64,000 bases of DNA from Verrucomicrobiota bacterium. Lineage in GTDB: Bacteria > Verrucomicrobiota > Verrucomicrobiia > Opitutales > Opitutaceae. Position numbers and translations under genes: made by a program. This document shows, in pieces, positions 46,225 through 55,328 of this stretch. The stretch is taken from the NCBI GenBank assembly GCA_016235555.1, contig JACRKC010000114.1, positions 248,001 to 312,000 of the forward strand. The letters run 5' to 3'. Within the stretch, counting starts at the first letter, position 1. Each line of letters starts with the position of its first letter. The notes under the pieces were generated by a model. It searched no databases. It worked only from the letters and a program-made list of their open reading frames with translations, and had not been told where the DNA came from.

Positions 46225-47562
46225 CTACCCCTTCCGCCGCAGCAAAAATGCCCCGGCCCCATCGTGGCCCGTCACCCACGGCTGGCTGACGGCGCTCGCC
46301 TCGAGCGTGAACGCCTCGCCCGCTTTGCCGCGTAGAAAGTCCGCGACGACCTTGTCGTTCTCCGCCGCCTCGAGGCTGCACGTCGAGTAGACGAGCCGCC
46401 CGCCGGGCGCGACCAATCGCGCGGCGGCGTGGAGCAACGTCAGTTGTTGGTGCGGGTGCTTCTTCAGATCGCCCTCCTGGAGACGCCACTTCACGTCCGC
46501 ACGATGGCGGATCACGCCGGTGTTGGAGCACGGGACATCGATCAGCACAGCCGCGTAGTTTTCGGGCTGGTGGTGCTCGCGAAAAACGGCCGCGGCCTCC
46601 TTCGTCACATCGGCCTGCACGAGGGCCACCGTCAGGTCACCGGCCCGCGCGAGATTCTGTTTCAGCCGGTCGATGCGCGTGCCCGGCAGGTCCATCGCGA
46701 CGAGCTTGCCCGCCCCAGCTTCAGCGGAGGCGGGTTTTCCCGCCTTCATCACATCGGCGATCAGCAGGCTCTTGCCCCCGGGCGCCGCGCAAAGATCGAG
46801 CACCGTCTCGCCCGGCTGCGGCGCGAGCAGCTCGACCGCGAGGCGGGTGCCCGGATCCTGGAGATAGAGCTTCCCCTCTTTCAACAGCGGCTCCACCTCG
46901 CGCCAATGGCCGGATTCGACCTCGAAAAAACCGTTCCAGCGCGTGGGCTTCAAGAACGGCGGAACCGCTGCCCCGCCGTCGCGCCACCGCGCATAGACCG
47001 TCGCCGGCCGCTGGTTCCACTCCAGCAGGGACCGCGTGGCCTCCGGCCCGAATTGCCCCAGCCATCCGCGGACCAGCCACTCCGGATGCGAAAAATACTC
47101 CGCCAATTGCGCTGCCGACGCCCCCGGCGGTGGCGGCGGCACCATCATGGCGGGGATGAGTTTTCGAACCACTGCATTCACCAGCCGCGCCTCGGCGAGA
47201 CTTGCGAGCGCCTTGGTTTGCTCGACGGCGTGGTGGACTATCTTGGCCACCTGCCCGGTGTCGCCCGATCCGGAGGCCGCTTCGATCAGCTCATACGCCG
47301 CCACGCACAAGGCCGCACGCGTCGTGAATCGAGGCGGGTGAGCCACCAACCGCTGCAACGCCACCTCCATCCGTCCGAAATGGCGCACGACTCCGAGCAC
47401 AAGATGCTGGCATCGTGCCCGCTCCGCGCCGGTCAGCGTCGGCGGAAGACCGTCCAGGAGGGCATCGATCCGCTCCCCTTGGTCCAGCCAGCGGGCAATC
47501 AAGCGCGCCGCCGCGCCCCATGCGGCCGGCCGGCCTGTTTCCGATCCGACGGGCGCGCTCAT
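46225..47562 (-). CDS. rsmB: 16S rRNA m5C967 methyltransferase
   Basis: A 445-residue protein with an N-terminal NusB-like helical domain (about residues 10-150) and a C-terminal RsmB/NOP2 methyltransferase domain. SAM motif I is VLDLCAAPGGKS, the catalytic cysteine lies in LIDVPCSNTGVIR, and the release cysteine in YSTCSLEAAEN. It methylates cytosine in 16S rRNA. The ATG at 47562 is used rather than an upstream in-frame codon at 47604. It is divergent from the long greA gene with a 104-bp gap. Confidence 0.92.
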   Translation of the reverse strand: MSAPVGSETGRPAAWGAAARLIARWLDQGERIDALLDGLPPTLTGAERARCQHLVLGVVRHFGRMEVALQRLVAHPPRFTTRAALCVAAYELIEAASGSGDTGQVAKIVHHAVEQTKALASLAEARLVNAVVRKLIPAMMVPPPPPGASAAQLAEYFSHPEWLVRGWLGQFGPEATRSLLEWNQRPATVYARWRDGGAAVPPFLKPTRWNGFFEVESGHWREVEPLLKEGKLYLQDPGTRLAVELLAPQPGETVLDLCAAPGGKSLLIADVMKAGKPASAEAGAGKLVAMDLPGTRIDRLKQNLARAGDLTVALVQADVTKEAAAVFREHHQPENYAAVLIDVPCSNTGVIRHRADVKWRLQEGDLKKHPHQQLTLLHAAARLVAPGGRLVYSTCSLEAAENDKVVADFLRGKAGEAFTLEASAVSQPWVTGHDGAGAFLLRRKG

Positions 47563-47666
47563 GCGACGGCGACCCAACGGGCCGCCCAGTGCCACTCGAC
47601 ACACAGTTTGACAAAGCGATTCATTATCCGCTCAACTCTCCGGTTCACGCCCGACCACACGCAACC

Positions 47667-49514
47667 ATGAATTCCGAAGCCGTTTCCGCGCTGATTGCCA
47701 AGACCCCGTCCCTGAAGGCGGCCAAAGCCCGTCTCGAGGCCATGGAACCCGGCGCCTACGTCGTCCATCGCAGCTGGGGCTTCGGTCAGATCAAGAGCTA
47801 CAACGACGCGTCCCAGAAGCTCCTCATCGACTTCAAGGGCAAGAAGAACCACCCGATGGACCCGGCATTTTGCGTGACCACGATGGAGGTCTTGCCGGAA
47901 AAGCACCTCCTCGTGCGCAAGGAGACCGAGCCCAAGAAGATCACCGAACTCGTCGCCGATCATCCCGCCCAGTTGGTGGTGGAGGCCCTGCAGGCTTATC
48001 CGAACAACGCCGCCACGGTCATCGAACTCGAGATCACCCTCGCGCAGGTGGTGGGCGAGGACAAATTCAAGAAATGGTGGTCCGCCGCGAAGAAGGCGGT
48101 CGCCAAGGATCCCCGCGTCGCCGTTCCCGAAAAGAAGACCGAGTGCTACGTCCTGCGTGAGACCCCGGTTTCAGCCGAGGACGAGATCATCGAGGCGTTC
48201 ACCGCCACCCGCTCCGCCCGCCGCCGCATCGCCCTGGCCGAGGAACTCCTTGCTGCCACGGAAAAAAAGGAACTCAAAACCGACCTCTCCGCGGTGCTCA
48301 AGGGCGTGGCTGACGCCGTCAAGGATTCGAATCAAATCGATGCCGCCGAACGCCTCTACGGTGCCGCCGTCCGTGACGATCTCGCCAAGCATCTCGGCAG
48401 CGAGGCCACGTTCGAACCCGCGCAGGCCTCGCTCATCGCCACTGTCCGCGACCTGCCCGCCATCGCCGAGAAGATCCCGGTCCACTTCCAGTCGCGCTTC
48501 CTCGACCTCGTCAACGAGACCCACCCGATCGAGGCCCGCGACATTCTCTTCACGCTGCTCAAGGTCTCGCAGGGCAAGTTCACCACCGAGTGCATCAACT
48601 TCCTCGTCGAGCACGGTCACGCCGACGAGCTCGCCGCCACCCTCAAACGCTGGCAGACCGAGCAGAACCTGCGGGCCCCGGTGCTCCTCTGGATCGTCAA
48701 GAATCGGCACTCGAAGAAGTTCGCCAAGCTGCTTAACGACCTCATCACCCCCCGCCTGCTCGGCGCCATCTTCTTCGCGATCGATTACGAGGCGCTGCAG
48801 GCCTCCAGCGCCCGCCGCATCCCGCTCGCCGACATCCTCAGCGAAGACACCGATCTCATCGCCGACCTGCTCTCGACGGCCGATCCCGAGACCGCGCGCG
48901 ACCTCGCCAACACCCTCATGCTCAACCAGGGCTTCGAGGAACTCACCAAGAAGTCGCTCCTCGCCCGGTTCATCAAAATCTTCCCCAACATCCAGTCGCT
49001 CGTCGCCGCCGATGCCGAGGGCAAGGAGGAGCAGCTCCTCGTTTCCCGCGCCAGCTACGACCGCAAACGCGAGGAATACGAGGCCATCGTCTCGAAAAAG
49101 ATCCCGGAAAACTCCAAGGCCATCGCCGTCGCCCGCGAACACGGCGACCTCAAGGAAAACTCCGAATACAAGATGGCCAAGCAGGACCAGCAGGTCCTCA
49201 TGGCGCAGAAGGGCCTCCTTGAACGCGACCTCGCCCGCGCCCGCATCACCGACTTCAAGGACGCCACCGCCGAGCAAGTCAGCGTCGGCAGCGTGGTCGA
49301 GGTTCGCAGCGAAGCCACCGGCCTCAACCTCACCTACAAGATCCTCGGCGCCTGGGACGGCGACCCGGACAAGCACATCATCTCCTACAAGACCCCGCTC
49401 GGGGCCGCCCTGCTCGGCAAAAAGGCCGGCGACGTGGTCAAAGTGAAAGCCGGCGCGTCCGAGGACACCTACACCGTCCTCTCGCTCGCGCGCTACATCG
49501 ACTCGAACAACTGA
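47667..49514 (+). CDS. greA: Long GreA-type transcript cleavage factor
   Basis: A 615-residue protein. The last ~170 residues are a complete GreA: a coiled-coil NTD with AREHGDLKENSEYKMAKQDQ and a C-terminal FKBP-like domain (VSVGSVVEVRSEATGLNLTY and ISYKTPLGAALLGKKAGDVV in blocks). These stimulate cleavage of backtracked RNA by RNA polymerase. The first ~440 residues are an extra module: a small beta domain near residues 25-75 (YVVHRSWGFGQIKSY) and a long helical-repeat region. Chlamydial GreA is also about 700 residues, so this is a lineage trait rather than a recent fusion. A terminator follows. Confidence 0.88.
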   Translation: MNSEAVSALIAKTPSLKAAKARLEAMEPGAYVVHRSWGFGQIKSYNDASQKLLIDFKGKKNHPMDPAFCVTTMEVLPEKHLLVRKETEPKKITELVADHPAQLVVEALQAYPNNAATVIELEITLAQVVGEDKFKKWWSAAKKAVAKDPRVAVPEKKTECYVLRETPVSAEDEIIEAFTATRSARRRIALAEELLAATEKKELKTDLSAVLKGVADAVKDSNQIDAAERLYGAAVRDDLAKHLGSEATFEPAQASLIATVRDLPAIAEKIPVHFQSRFLDLVNETHPIEARDILFTLLKVSQGKFTTECINFLVEHGHADELAATLKRWQTEQNLRAPVLLWIVKNRHSKKFAKLLNDLITPRLLGAIFFAIDYEALQASSARRIPLADILSEDTDLIADLLSTADPETARDLANTLMLNQGFEELTKKSLLARFIKIFPNIQSLVAADAEGKEEQLLVSRASYDRKREEYEAIVSKKIPENSKAIAVAREHGDLKENSEYKMAKQDQQVLMAQKGLLERDLARARITDFKDATAEQVSVGSVVEVRSEATGLNLTYKILGAWDGDPDKHIISYKTPLGAALLGKKAGDVVKVKAGASEDTYTVLSLARYIDSNN

Positions 49515-49562
49515 TTGCGCTGGGAGCGCGGACGCCCTCGTTCGCGCCCTCTCAGCTCGAAA

Positions 49563-49595
49563 CCCGCCTCCCTCCGACGGCGGGCTTTTTGTTTT
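49563..49595 (+). terminator. Rho-independent terminator of the long greA gene
   Basis: The stem CCCGCC (49563-49568) pairs with GGCGGG (49579-49584) around a 10-nt loop and is followed by CTTTTTGTTTTC. It begins 49 bp after the greA stop and is the clearest intrinsic terminator in the window. Confidence 0.8.
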
Positions 49596-49620
49596 CAAAA
49601 AACACCTCTCGCTCCGCCCT

Positions 49621-50244
49621 GTGCATCCGCTCCTCCACGGTTTCGCCATCGGCTTTTCGATCGCCGCGCCCGTCGGCCCCATCGGCCTGTTGTGCATCCG
49701 GCGCTCGCTGGCCGAAGGGCGTGCCGCCGGCTTCGTCTCCGGCCTCGGCGCCGCGACCGCCGATGCGCTCTACGGCGTCCTCGCCGCCCTCGGCCTCACC
49801 GCCATCACGCACATTCTTCTCGCCTATCAGCCCTGGCTGCAATTCGGCGGCGGCGCCTTTCTGCTCTACCTCGGCCTGGCCACCCTGCGCGCTCCGGCCC
49901 CGGCACCCGCCGCCAGCACCCCCGCTGCACCCCATCTCCTCGCCGCCTACGGCTCGACGCTCATCCTCACTCTCGCCAATCCGCTGACGATCCTCTCGTT
50001 CCTCGGCATCTTCGCCGGACTCGGCGTCGGCGCGGCGACGAGCAGTGCGTTCGCTGCGGGCTGGCTGGTGGTGGGTGTGTTTCTTGGCTCGGTCGCGTGG
50101 TGGCTGTTCCTCAGCACCGCTGCCGGCTGCCTCGGCCGCCGCCTCGATCGCGGCGGCCTGCGCATCGTGAACCTCCTCTCCGGGTTCGTCATCGCCGCCA
50201 TCGGCGCGGGGCAACTCGCCGGCGTGCTTCGGTCGTTGCGTTGA
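49621..50244 (+). CDS. LysE-family amino acid exporter
   Basis: A 207-residue inner-membrane protein with about six membrane segments. The N-terminal SIAAPVGPIGLLCIRRSL matches the PGP-like motif of LysE/RhtB transporters, and TLANPLTILSFLGIFAGL is the conserved TM4 region. Members export lysine, threonine, homoserine lactones or other small amines. The GTG at 49621 is the only start before the first conserved motif. The ArsR-methyltransferase gene follows after 27 bp, probably in the same transcript. Confidence 0.85.
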   Translation: MHPLLHGFAIGFSIAAPVGPIGLLCIRRSLAEGRAAGFVSGLGAATADALYGVLAALGLTAITHILLAYQPWLQFGGGAFLLYLGLATLRAPAPAPAASTPAAPHLLAAYGSTLILTLANPLTILSFLGIFAGLGVGAATSSAFAAGWLVVGVFLGSVAWWLFLSTAAGCLGRRLDRGGLRIVNLLSGFVIAAIGAGQLAGVLRSLR

Positions 50245-50271
50245 CGCCCGCGTTTCCCACGCTCGCTCCGC

Positions 50272-51213
50272 GTGAACGCCTCCTGGGATATCCTCAAAAC
50301 GCTCTCCGACCCCACGCGGCTCCGCCTGCTCGCCCTCGTCGCGCGTGAAGAACTCTCCGTCGCCGAGCTCCAGGAAATCCTCGCGATGGGCCAGTCCCGC
50401 ATCTCCTCGCAGCTCGCGCTCCTCCGGCAGGTCAATCTCGTGCACGACCGCCGCGAGGGCAAAAACGCCTTCTACTCCCTCCGCGGCAATCTCCCCGCCA
50501 AGACCCTCGCCCTGCTCCGCGCCGCCCTCGACGCCACCGCCGACGATCCCGCCACCGCCGAGGATCGCGAGAATCTCGACCGCATCCTGCAAAAACGCCG
50601 CCGCACGCAGGAGCAGTATTTCAACCTCATCGCCGGCCGCCTCGGCAAAAACTACTGCCCCGGCCGTTCATGGGAAGCCATCGGGCACCTCGCGCTCCGC
50701 CTGACTCCAGCGATCGACATCGCCGACCTCGGCGCGGGCGAAGGACTCGTTTCCCAGCTGCTCGCCCACCGCGCCCGCCAGGTCTGGTGCATCGACAATT
50801 CCCCCCGCATGGTCGAGGTCGGCACCGACCTCGCCGCCCGGAACGGCCTGCACAACCTCGCCTACAAACTCGGCGACATCGAGCGCGTGCCGCTCCCCGA
50901 CGCCGCCGTCGACCTCGCCATCCTCTCGCAGGCCCTCCACCACGCCCAGCACCCTCAGCGCGCCGTCGAGGAAGCCTATCGCATCCTGCGGCCCGGCGGC
51001 CATCTGCTCGTGCTCGATTTGAACGAACATGCCTTCGCCAAGGCCCGGGAACTCTATGCCGATGTCTGGCTCGGCTTCAAGGAGAGCGCCCTGCACGGTT
51101 TCCTCAAGAAAGCGGGTTTTCAGAAAGTCGAGGTGACGGCGGTGGCCCGGGAGGACACCGAGCCTTTCTTTGAAACCCTGCTCGCCAGCGGCCTCAAACC
51201 GGGACGGAACTGA
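50272..51213 (+). CDS. ArsR-family regulator fused to a SAM-dependent methyltransferase
   Basis: A 313-residue two-domain protein. Residues 1-85 are an ArsR winged helix (LKTLSDPTRLRLLALV, ELQEILAMGQSRISSQLALL). Residues about 110-313 are a class I methyltransferase with IADLGAGEGLVSQLL, a strand-2 acidic residue (WCIDNSPRMVEVG) and LAILSQALHHAQHP. No cysteine pair of metal-sensing ArsR proteins is visible in the recognition helix. Such fusions are found near methionine or one-carbon genes in some bacteria, with the enzyme domain possibly sensing SAM. Translation starts at a GTG. Confidence 0.85.
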   Translation: MNASWDILKTLSDPTRLRLLALVAREELSVAELQEILAMGQSRISSQLALLRQVNLVHDRREGKNAFYSLRGNLPAKTLALLRAALDATADDPATAEDRENLDRILQKRRRTQEQYFNLIAGRLGKNYCPGRSWEAIGHLALRLTPAIDIADLGAGEGLVSQLLAHRARQVWCIDNSPRMVEVGTDLAARNGLHNLAYKLGDIERVPLPDAAVDLAILSQALHHAQHPQRAVEEAYRILRPGGHLLVLDLNEHAFAKARELYADVWLGFKESALHGFLKKAGFQKVEVTAVAREDTEPFFETLLASGLKPGRN

Positions 51214-51241
51214 CCCGCCCGCCCCCGCGTCTTTTCCGCGA

Positions 51242-51814
51242 ATGATCCATCGACTGCGGTTTGCCCTCGCGCTTCTGCTGACCGCGGCCGGCGCGGCGGA
51301 GCACGCCCCGCTGCTGACGGTGTTCGGCCAGCGCAAGCTCGCGCTTACCCTGCCCGCGGGCTTCACGCTCGATCAGGCCCCGGAGGTGTCGCGCGGCCTC
51401 ACCGCTGTGCGCCTCTCCGGCCCGAAGGACGCCATGAATCTGCAGCTCTTTTTCGTGCCGGATCCCACCGGCGGCGAACTCGCCCGATCCGCCCGGGCGC
51501 GGAAGGAATTCCTGGTGCGCGAATTTCAGGCCTACGTCGGCTCGTCCACCGAGCAAGCCATGCAGTTCGAGGAGTTCGACGAACGGAACGGCAGCGCCGG
51601 CACCTACTGCGCGTTCACCGACTCGGCGTTGCTCGGCAAACCACAGCTTCCGCCCAACGAGTTTCTGCACGTGACCGTGGGCCTCCGGGCCTGGCCGGAC
51701 GGCTGCGCCCTGTTCAAACTCTTCAGCCACGACCTGATCTCCGCCGAGTATCGCGCCCTCCTGGCTGTGATGCGCGACGGCCTGGAACTCAAACCGCTCA
51801 CTCCGCTCAAGTAG
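51242..51814 (+). CDS. Secreted protein of unknown function
   Basis: A 190-residue exported protein (signal peptide RLRFALALLLTAAGAA). The mature part has alternating strands, including KLALTLPAGFTLDQAPEV and MNLQLFFVPDPTGG, and resembles periplasmic proteins with a profilin-like/DUF1795-type fold. That assignment is weak. It lies 28 bp downstream of the ArsR-methyltransferase gene in the same orientation. It is convergent with a lipoprotein gene. Confidence 0.55.
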   Translation: MIHRLRFALALLLTAAGAAEHAPLLTVFGQRKLALTLPAGFTLDQAPEVSRGLTAVRLSGPKDAMNLQLFFVPDPTGGELARSARARKEFLVREFQAYVGSSTEQAMQFEEFDERNGSAGTYCAFTDSALLGKPQLPPNEFLHVTVGLRAWPDGCALFKLFSHDLISAEYRALLAVMRDGLELKPLTPLK

Positions 51815-51843
51815 CGCTCCCGCGGCGCGACTCCCGTTCCGCG

Positions 51844-52488
51844 TCACCGCCCCGGGGCCGGAGCGGAGGGCTCGATCATTTTCTTGGCGTCCAGTTCCTT
51901 CACCGCCGCATCGCGCACCGCCAGCACGTCCGGGGCGTTTTGCTGGACGTGCACGGGCACCTCCACGTGCGTATCGGTGCCGGCATAGGTCGCCGCCATC
52001 GTCGAGAGCAACGGCAGGGCCGTTTCGAACCGCCCCTGCAACCCCTGCAAGGCGGCCCGCACATCCCAGATTTCGGGACCGCGCCCTCGCTCGACCAATC
52101 GCTCGGGGTTGGCCCGCGCGGAGAGTTGCAGAAAACTCTCCCGGGTCAGCGGATCGATCCGCGCCGCTGTGTCCGTGCCGAAGATGACTTCGACGAAATA
52201 ATCCGGCGCCACTTTCTCCGGAGCCTCATACATTCCTTTCTGATTCAACGCCGCCTTCACGCACGCCGACACCACGCCGATGTTGACCTGCGCCAGACTC
52301 GATACGACCGATTTGCGCGCGACGAGCTTGTAGGATTTCCCCGCCGGCTTGTCGCCGCCCGCCACACTGATCGCATCGATCAACACCTTGACCTTGGGCG
52401 TGAAGACGTTCGCACAGCCCCCGAGGATGAACGCGAGCAATCCCGCCACCGAAGCCACGATGAAATGGAGCCCACGGGTTCGATTCAT
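51844..52488 (-). CDS. Predicted lipoprotein of unknown function
   Basis: A 214-residue protein with a signal sequence ending in the lipobox LGGC (about residues 22-25), so Cys25 is probably lipidated. The mature part contains SYKLVARKSVVSSLAQVNIG and a C-terminal Pro/Ala tail. The pattern (parallel strands and an Asp/Thr-rich middle) is reminiscent of DUF4136-type lipoproteins, but no firm match was recognised. It is convergent with the preceding secreted protein and lies 93 bp downstream, on the same strand, of the ptsI start region's partner gene set. Confidence 0.5.
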   Translation of the reverse strand: MNRTRGLHFIVASVAGLLAFILGGCANVFTPKVKVLIDAISVAGGDKPAGKSYKLVARKSVVSSLAQVNIGVVSACVKAALNQKGMYEAPEKVAPDYFVEVIFGTDTAARIDPLTRESFLQLSARANPERLVERGRGPEIWDVRAALQGLQGRFETALPLLSTMAATYAGTDTHVEVPVHVQQNAPDVLAVRDAAVKELDAKKMIEPSAPAPGR

Positions 52489-52581
52489 GGATGTTGCGTG
52501 CTGTTCAATAGTCGTCGCCGGGGTTTTCGCAACCGGCGAGGTGTAACGAAAGCGTTACCGCATCCATGATGCCGCCCGGCG

Positions 52582-54345
52582 CTAGTCCACCTGCACCCGC
52601 GCGCGATAGAACGCATCGCACCGCGCGTAGATCTCCTTCGGCGAACTTTGGGCGAGCGCCTCCGCCGCCAGCCCCCGGGCATCCGCCATCGTCATCGCCC
52701 GCACGAGGTATTTTACCGAGGGCAGCCAGGCCGGCGACATGCTCAGTCCATCGATTCCCAGTCCGAGCAGGAGCGGCGCATAGACGGGATCGCCCGCCAT
52801 CTCGCCGCAGACACTCACGGGCACCTGCCGCTTGTGCGCCTCGTCGACGATGTGTTTGAGCGTGCGGATCACCGCCGGATGCGTGGGCTCGTAGAGGTGC
52901 GCGATGCGGTCGTTCACGCGATCGATCGCGAGGAGGTATTGGATCAGATCGTTCGTCCCGATGCTGAAAAACGCGCAGTCCCGCGCGAGCAGGTCCGCCG
53001 TGGTCGCCGCACTCGGAATCTCGATCATCGCCCCCACAGCGAGTTTCTCGTCAAACGGCACGCCTTTGGCCCTCAGCTCGGCCATGCACTCGGCGAGCAC
53101 CGCATTGGCCCGCGCCAGTTCCTCGTGCCCGCTGATCATGGGATACATCAGCCGCACCTTGCCGTGCGCACTCGCTCGCAGGATCGCCCGGAGCTGTTCT
53201 TTGAAAATGTCCACGTGCTCCAGGCAAAACCGGATCGCCCGGAAGCCCATGAAGGGATTGCTCTCCTTGGGGAACAGCCCTGCCGCGCCCGTCATCGGCT
53301 TGTCCCCGCCGAGGTCGAGGGTGCGGATGGTCACCGGCTGCGGGGCCAGCGTCTCGACCACCGATTTGTAGGCGAGATACTGCTCCTGCTCGTTCGGCAT
53401 CCGCGCCGAGTTGAGAAACAGAAACTCCGTGCGATACAGCCCGACGCCCTCGCCGCGAAACTGCTTCACCTGCCCCACCTCCTCGTGGTGCTCGATGTTG
53501 GCCATGAGCGTGACCTCCACGCCGTCCTTGGTCACCGCCGGCAGCCGGTTCGCCTCCAGCATGCGCTGCTCGAAGGATTTCTTCCGCTCCTGGATCTTCC
53601 CGTAGCGGAACAGCGTGCTTTCCGACGGATGCAGGATCACGATGCCGTCGTAGCCGTCAACGATCGCCCAATCGCCATCCTTCGCCCGCCGCGTGAGATC
53701 GCGCACGCCCACGACCGCCGGCACTTTCATCGAGCGCGCCACGATCACCGCATGGCTGGTCTTGCTGCCCGAGTCGGTCACGAGCCCCAGCGCCGCACTG
53801 CGATCGATGCTCGCCGAATCCGACGGCGAGATGTCGTTCGCGACGACGATGCGTTTTTCCACGAGCCGCGAAAGCGAGTGCTCGGTCTGGCCGAGCAGAT
53901 TCTGCAACACGCGCTGCGCCACATCGCGCAGGTCCCCCGCGCGCTCCCGCAGGTAGGCATCATCGATCTCGGCAAACGCCTGGATGTAGCGGGCCGAGAC
54001 TTTGTTGAAGCAGGTTTCGATGTTGCGCCCGGTCGCCTCGAATTCGCGGATGGTCTCACCGATCAGCGCCTGATCCTCGAGCACCATCAGGTGCGCATCG
54101 AAGATCGCGGCTTCTTCCGGCCCGATGTTCTTCTCGACCTCGTTTTTTATCTTCGAAATCTGCTGCCGCGTCACCACCAGCGCGCGATCGAACCGCGCCA
54201 CTTCGTCGATCCGCTTCTCCGGCTCGACGAGGTAGCTTGGCACCTCGACGTCACTCTGGATGTAGATGAAAATCTGCCCATACGCGATGCCCTGCGAGGC
54301 AGCGATGCCTTGCACAGTGATTTCTTTGTTCGTGCGGGACTCCAT
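52582..54345 (-). CDS. ptsI: Phosphoenolpyruvate-protein phosphotransferase (PTS enzyme I)
   Basis: A 587-residue enzyme I of normal length. The N-terminal HPr-binding and phospho-His domain has the active His198 in SKTSHAVIVARSMKVPAVVG (split across the motif). The C-terminal PEP-binding TIM barrel has YRTEFLFLNSARMPNEQEQY, MYPMISGHEEL and FFSIGTNDLIQYLLAIDR, then SVCGEMAGDP. It transfers phosphate from PEP to HPr. No HPr, EIIA or sugar permease gene is in the window, so it may serve a regulatory or nitrogen-type PTS encoded elsewhere. Confidence 0.93.
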   Translation of the reverse strand: MESRTNKEITVQGIAASQGIAYGQIFIYIQSDVEVPSYLVEPEKRIDEVARFDRALVVTRQQISKIKNEVEKNIGPEEAAIFDAHLMVLEDQALIGETIREFEATGRNIETCFNKVSARYIQAFAEIDDAYLRERAGDLRDVAQRVLQNLLGQTEHSLSRLVEKRIVVANDISPSDSASIDRSAALGLVTDSGSKTSHAVIVARSMKVPAVVGVRDLTRRAKDGDWAIVDGYDGIVILHPSESTLFRYGKIQERKKSFEQRMLEANRLPAVTKDGVEVTLMANIEHHEEVGQVKQFRGEGVGLYRTEFLFLNSARMPNEQEQYLAYKSVVETLAPQPVTIRTLDLGGDKPMTGAAGLFPKESNPFMGFRAIRFCLEHVDIFKEQLRAILRASAHGKVRLMYPMISGHEELARANAVLAECMAELRAKGVPFDEKLAVGAMIEIPSAATTADLLARDCAFFSIGTNDLIQYLLAIDRVNDRIAHLYEPTHPAVIRTLKHIVDEAHKRQVPVSVCGEMAGDPVYAPLLLGLGIDGLSMSPAWLPSVKYLVRAMTMADARGLAAEALAQSSPKEIYARCDAFYRARVQVD

Positions 54346-54443
54346 TCAGGTCGACCACGGTCGGACTGCTCCGCGGCGACGGAGGATAACGCCCCCGGCC
54401 CGCCGCGGGTCAATGCGGATTTACGCAAAACCCACCACCAGAG

Positions 54444-55328
54444 TCACAAGAGCCGGGCTTCGCGGACAAACGCCGATTCGCCCCACGCGCCGCGGATCAC
54501 CGCCGCGATCGCCGGCCCATCCGCCTCCTCCGGCAGCAACGCAAAGCACGCGCTCCCGCTCCCGCTCATCCGCGGCGCCAGCCCGAATCGGGTCCGCAAC
54601 TCCTCCAACAGCACGGGCAGCGCGACGAACTTCTCGAACGCGACGCGCTCCATGTTGTTAAAAAGCAGCGCTTCCGCCTCTGCCGGGCCACCAAGCCACC
54701 GCGCGAGTCGCGCCTCGGCTTCCGCCGCCGGCAGGTAAGTCGCCGGCTCCGCCGCCATCCGCCCGTAGGCCCACGGCGTCGCGATGCCGAAGGCCGGTTT
54801 GAAAATCAGCACGCGCCGTCCGCGCAGCCGCGCCGCCGCCTCCGCCGGCAACGGCGTCACGCGTTCCCCGCGCCCGCGCATGACGATCGGCGCGCTGTGC
54901 AGGAACAACGCGCAGTCCGAGCCGATCCCCGTCGCCAGCTTCGTCAGTTGCGCCGCGTCGAGCGGCTCGCCCGCGATTTGGTTGAGCGCCCGCAGCGCCG
55001 CCACCGCATCGCTGCTCCCGCCCCCGAGGCCCGCGCCCATCGGGATGCATTTCTCCAGGAAAAATGTCGCCCCACGGATGGCCCCTTTGTCCGCCGTCGC
55101 GGCGGCAAAGGTCGACGCCGCCTTCAACACGAGATTCGTCGCGTCGCACGGCACTGCCGGATCGTCACACGCGAGCGAGAATCCCTCCGCCGGCTCGGCC
55201 CGCAGCGTGTCGCCAAAATCCAACGGCGCCACCACCGACACCAAATCGTGAAACCCGTCCGCCCGCCGACCCGTGACGGCAAGGAAGAGGTTTATTTTGG
55301 CCGGAGCGAAGATCGAGATGCCAGGCAT
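54444..55328 (-). CDS. ispE: 4-diphosphocytidyl-2-C-methyl-D-erythritol kinase
   Basis: A 294-residue GHMP kinase of the MEP isoprenoid pathway. The N-terminus FAPAKINLFLAVTGRRADGF is the IspE substrate-binding start, IPMGAGLGGGSSDAVAAL is the ATP-binding glycine-rich loop, and MSGSGSACFALL the GHMP-C motif. It phosphorylates CDP-ME. The ATG at 55328 is chosen since the upstream frame runs through repeat DNA. It is divergent from pyrF; ispD and ispF lie about 1 kb away on the other strand. Confidence 0.92.
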   Translation of the reverse strand: MPGISIFAPAKINLFLAVTGRRADGFHDLVSVVAPLDFGDTLRAEPAEGFSLACDDPAVPCDATNLVLKAASTFAAATADKGAIRGATFFLEKCIPMGAGLGGGSSDAVAALRALNQIAGEPLDAAQLTKLATGIGSDCALFLHSAPIVMRGRGERVTPLPAEAAARLRGRRVLIFKPAFGIATPWAYGRMAAEPATYLPAAEAEARLARWLGGPAEAEALLFNNMERVAFEKFVALPVLLEELRTRFGLAPRMSGSGSACFALLPEEADGPAIAAVIRGAWGESAFVREARLL

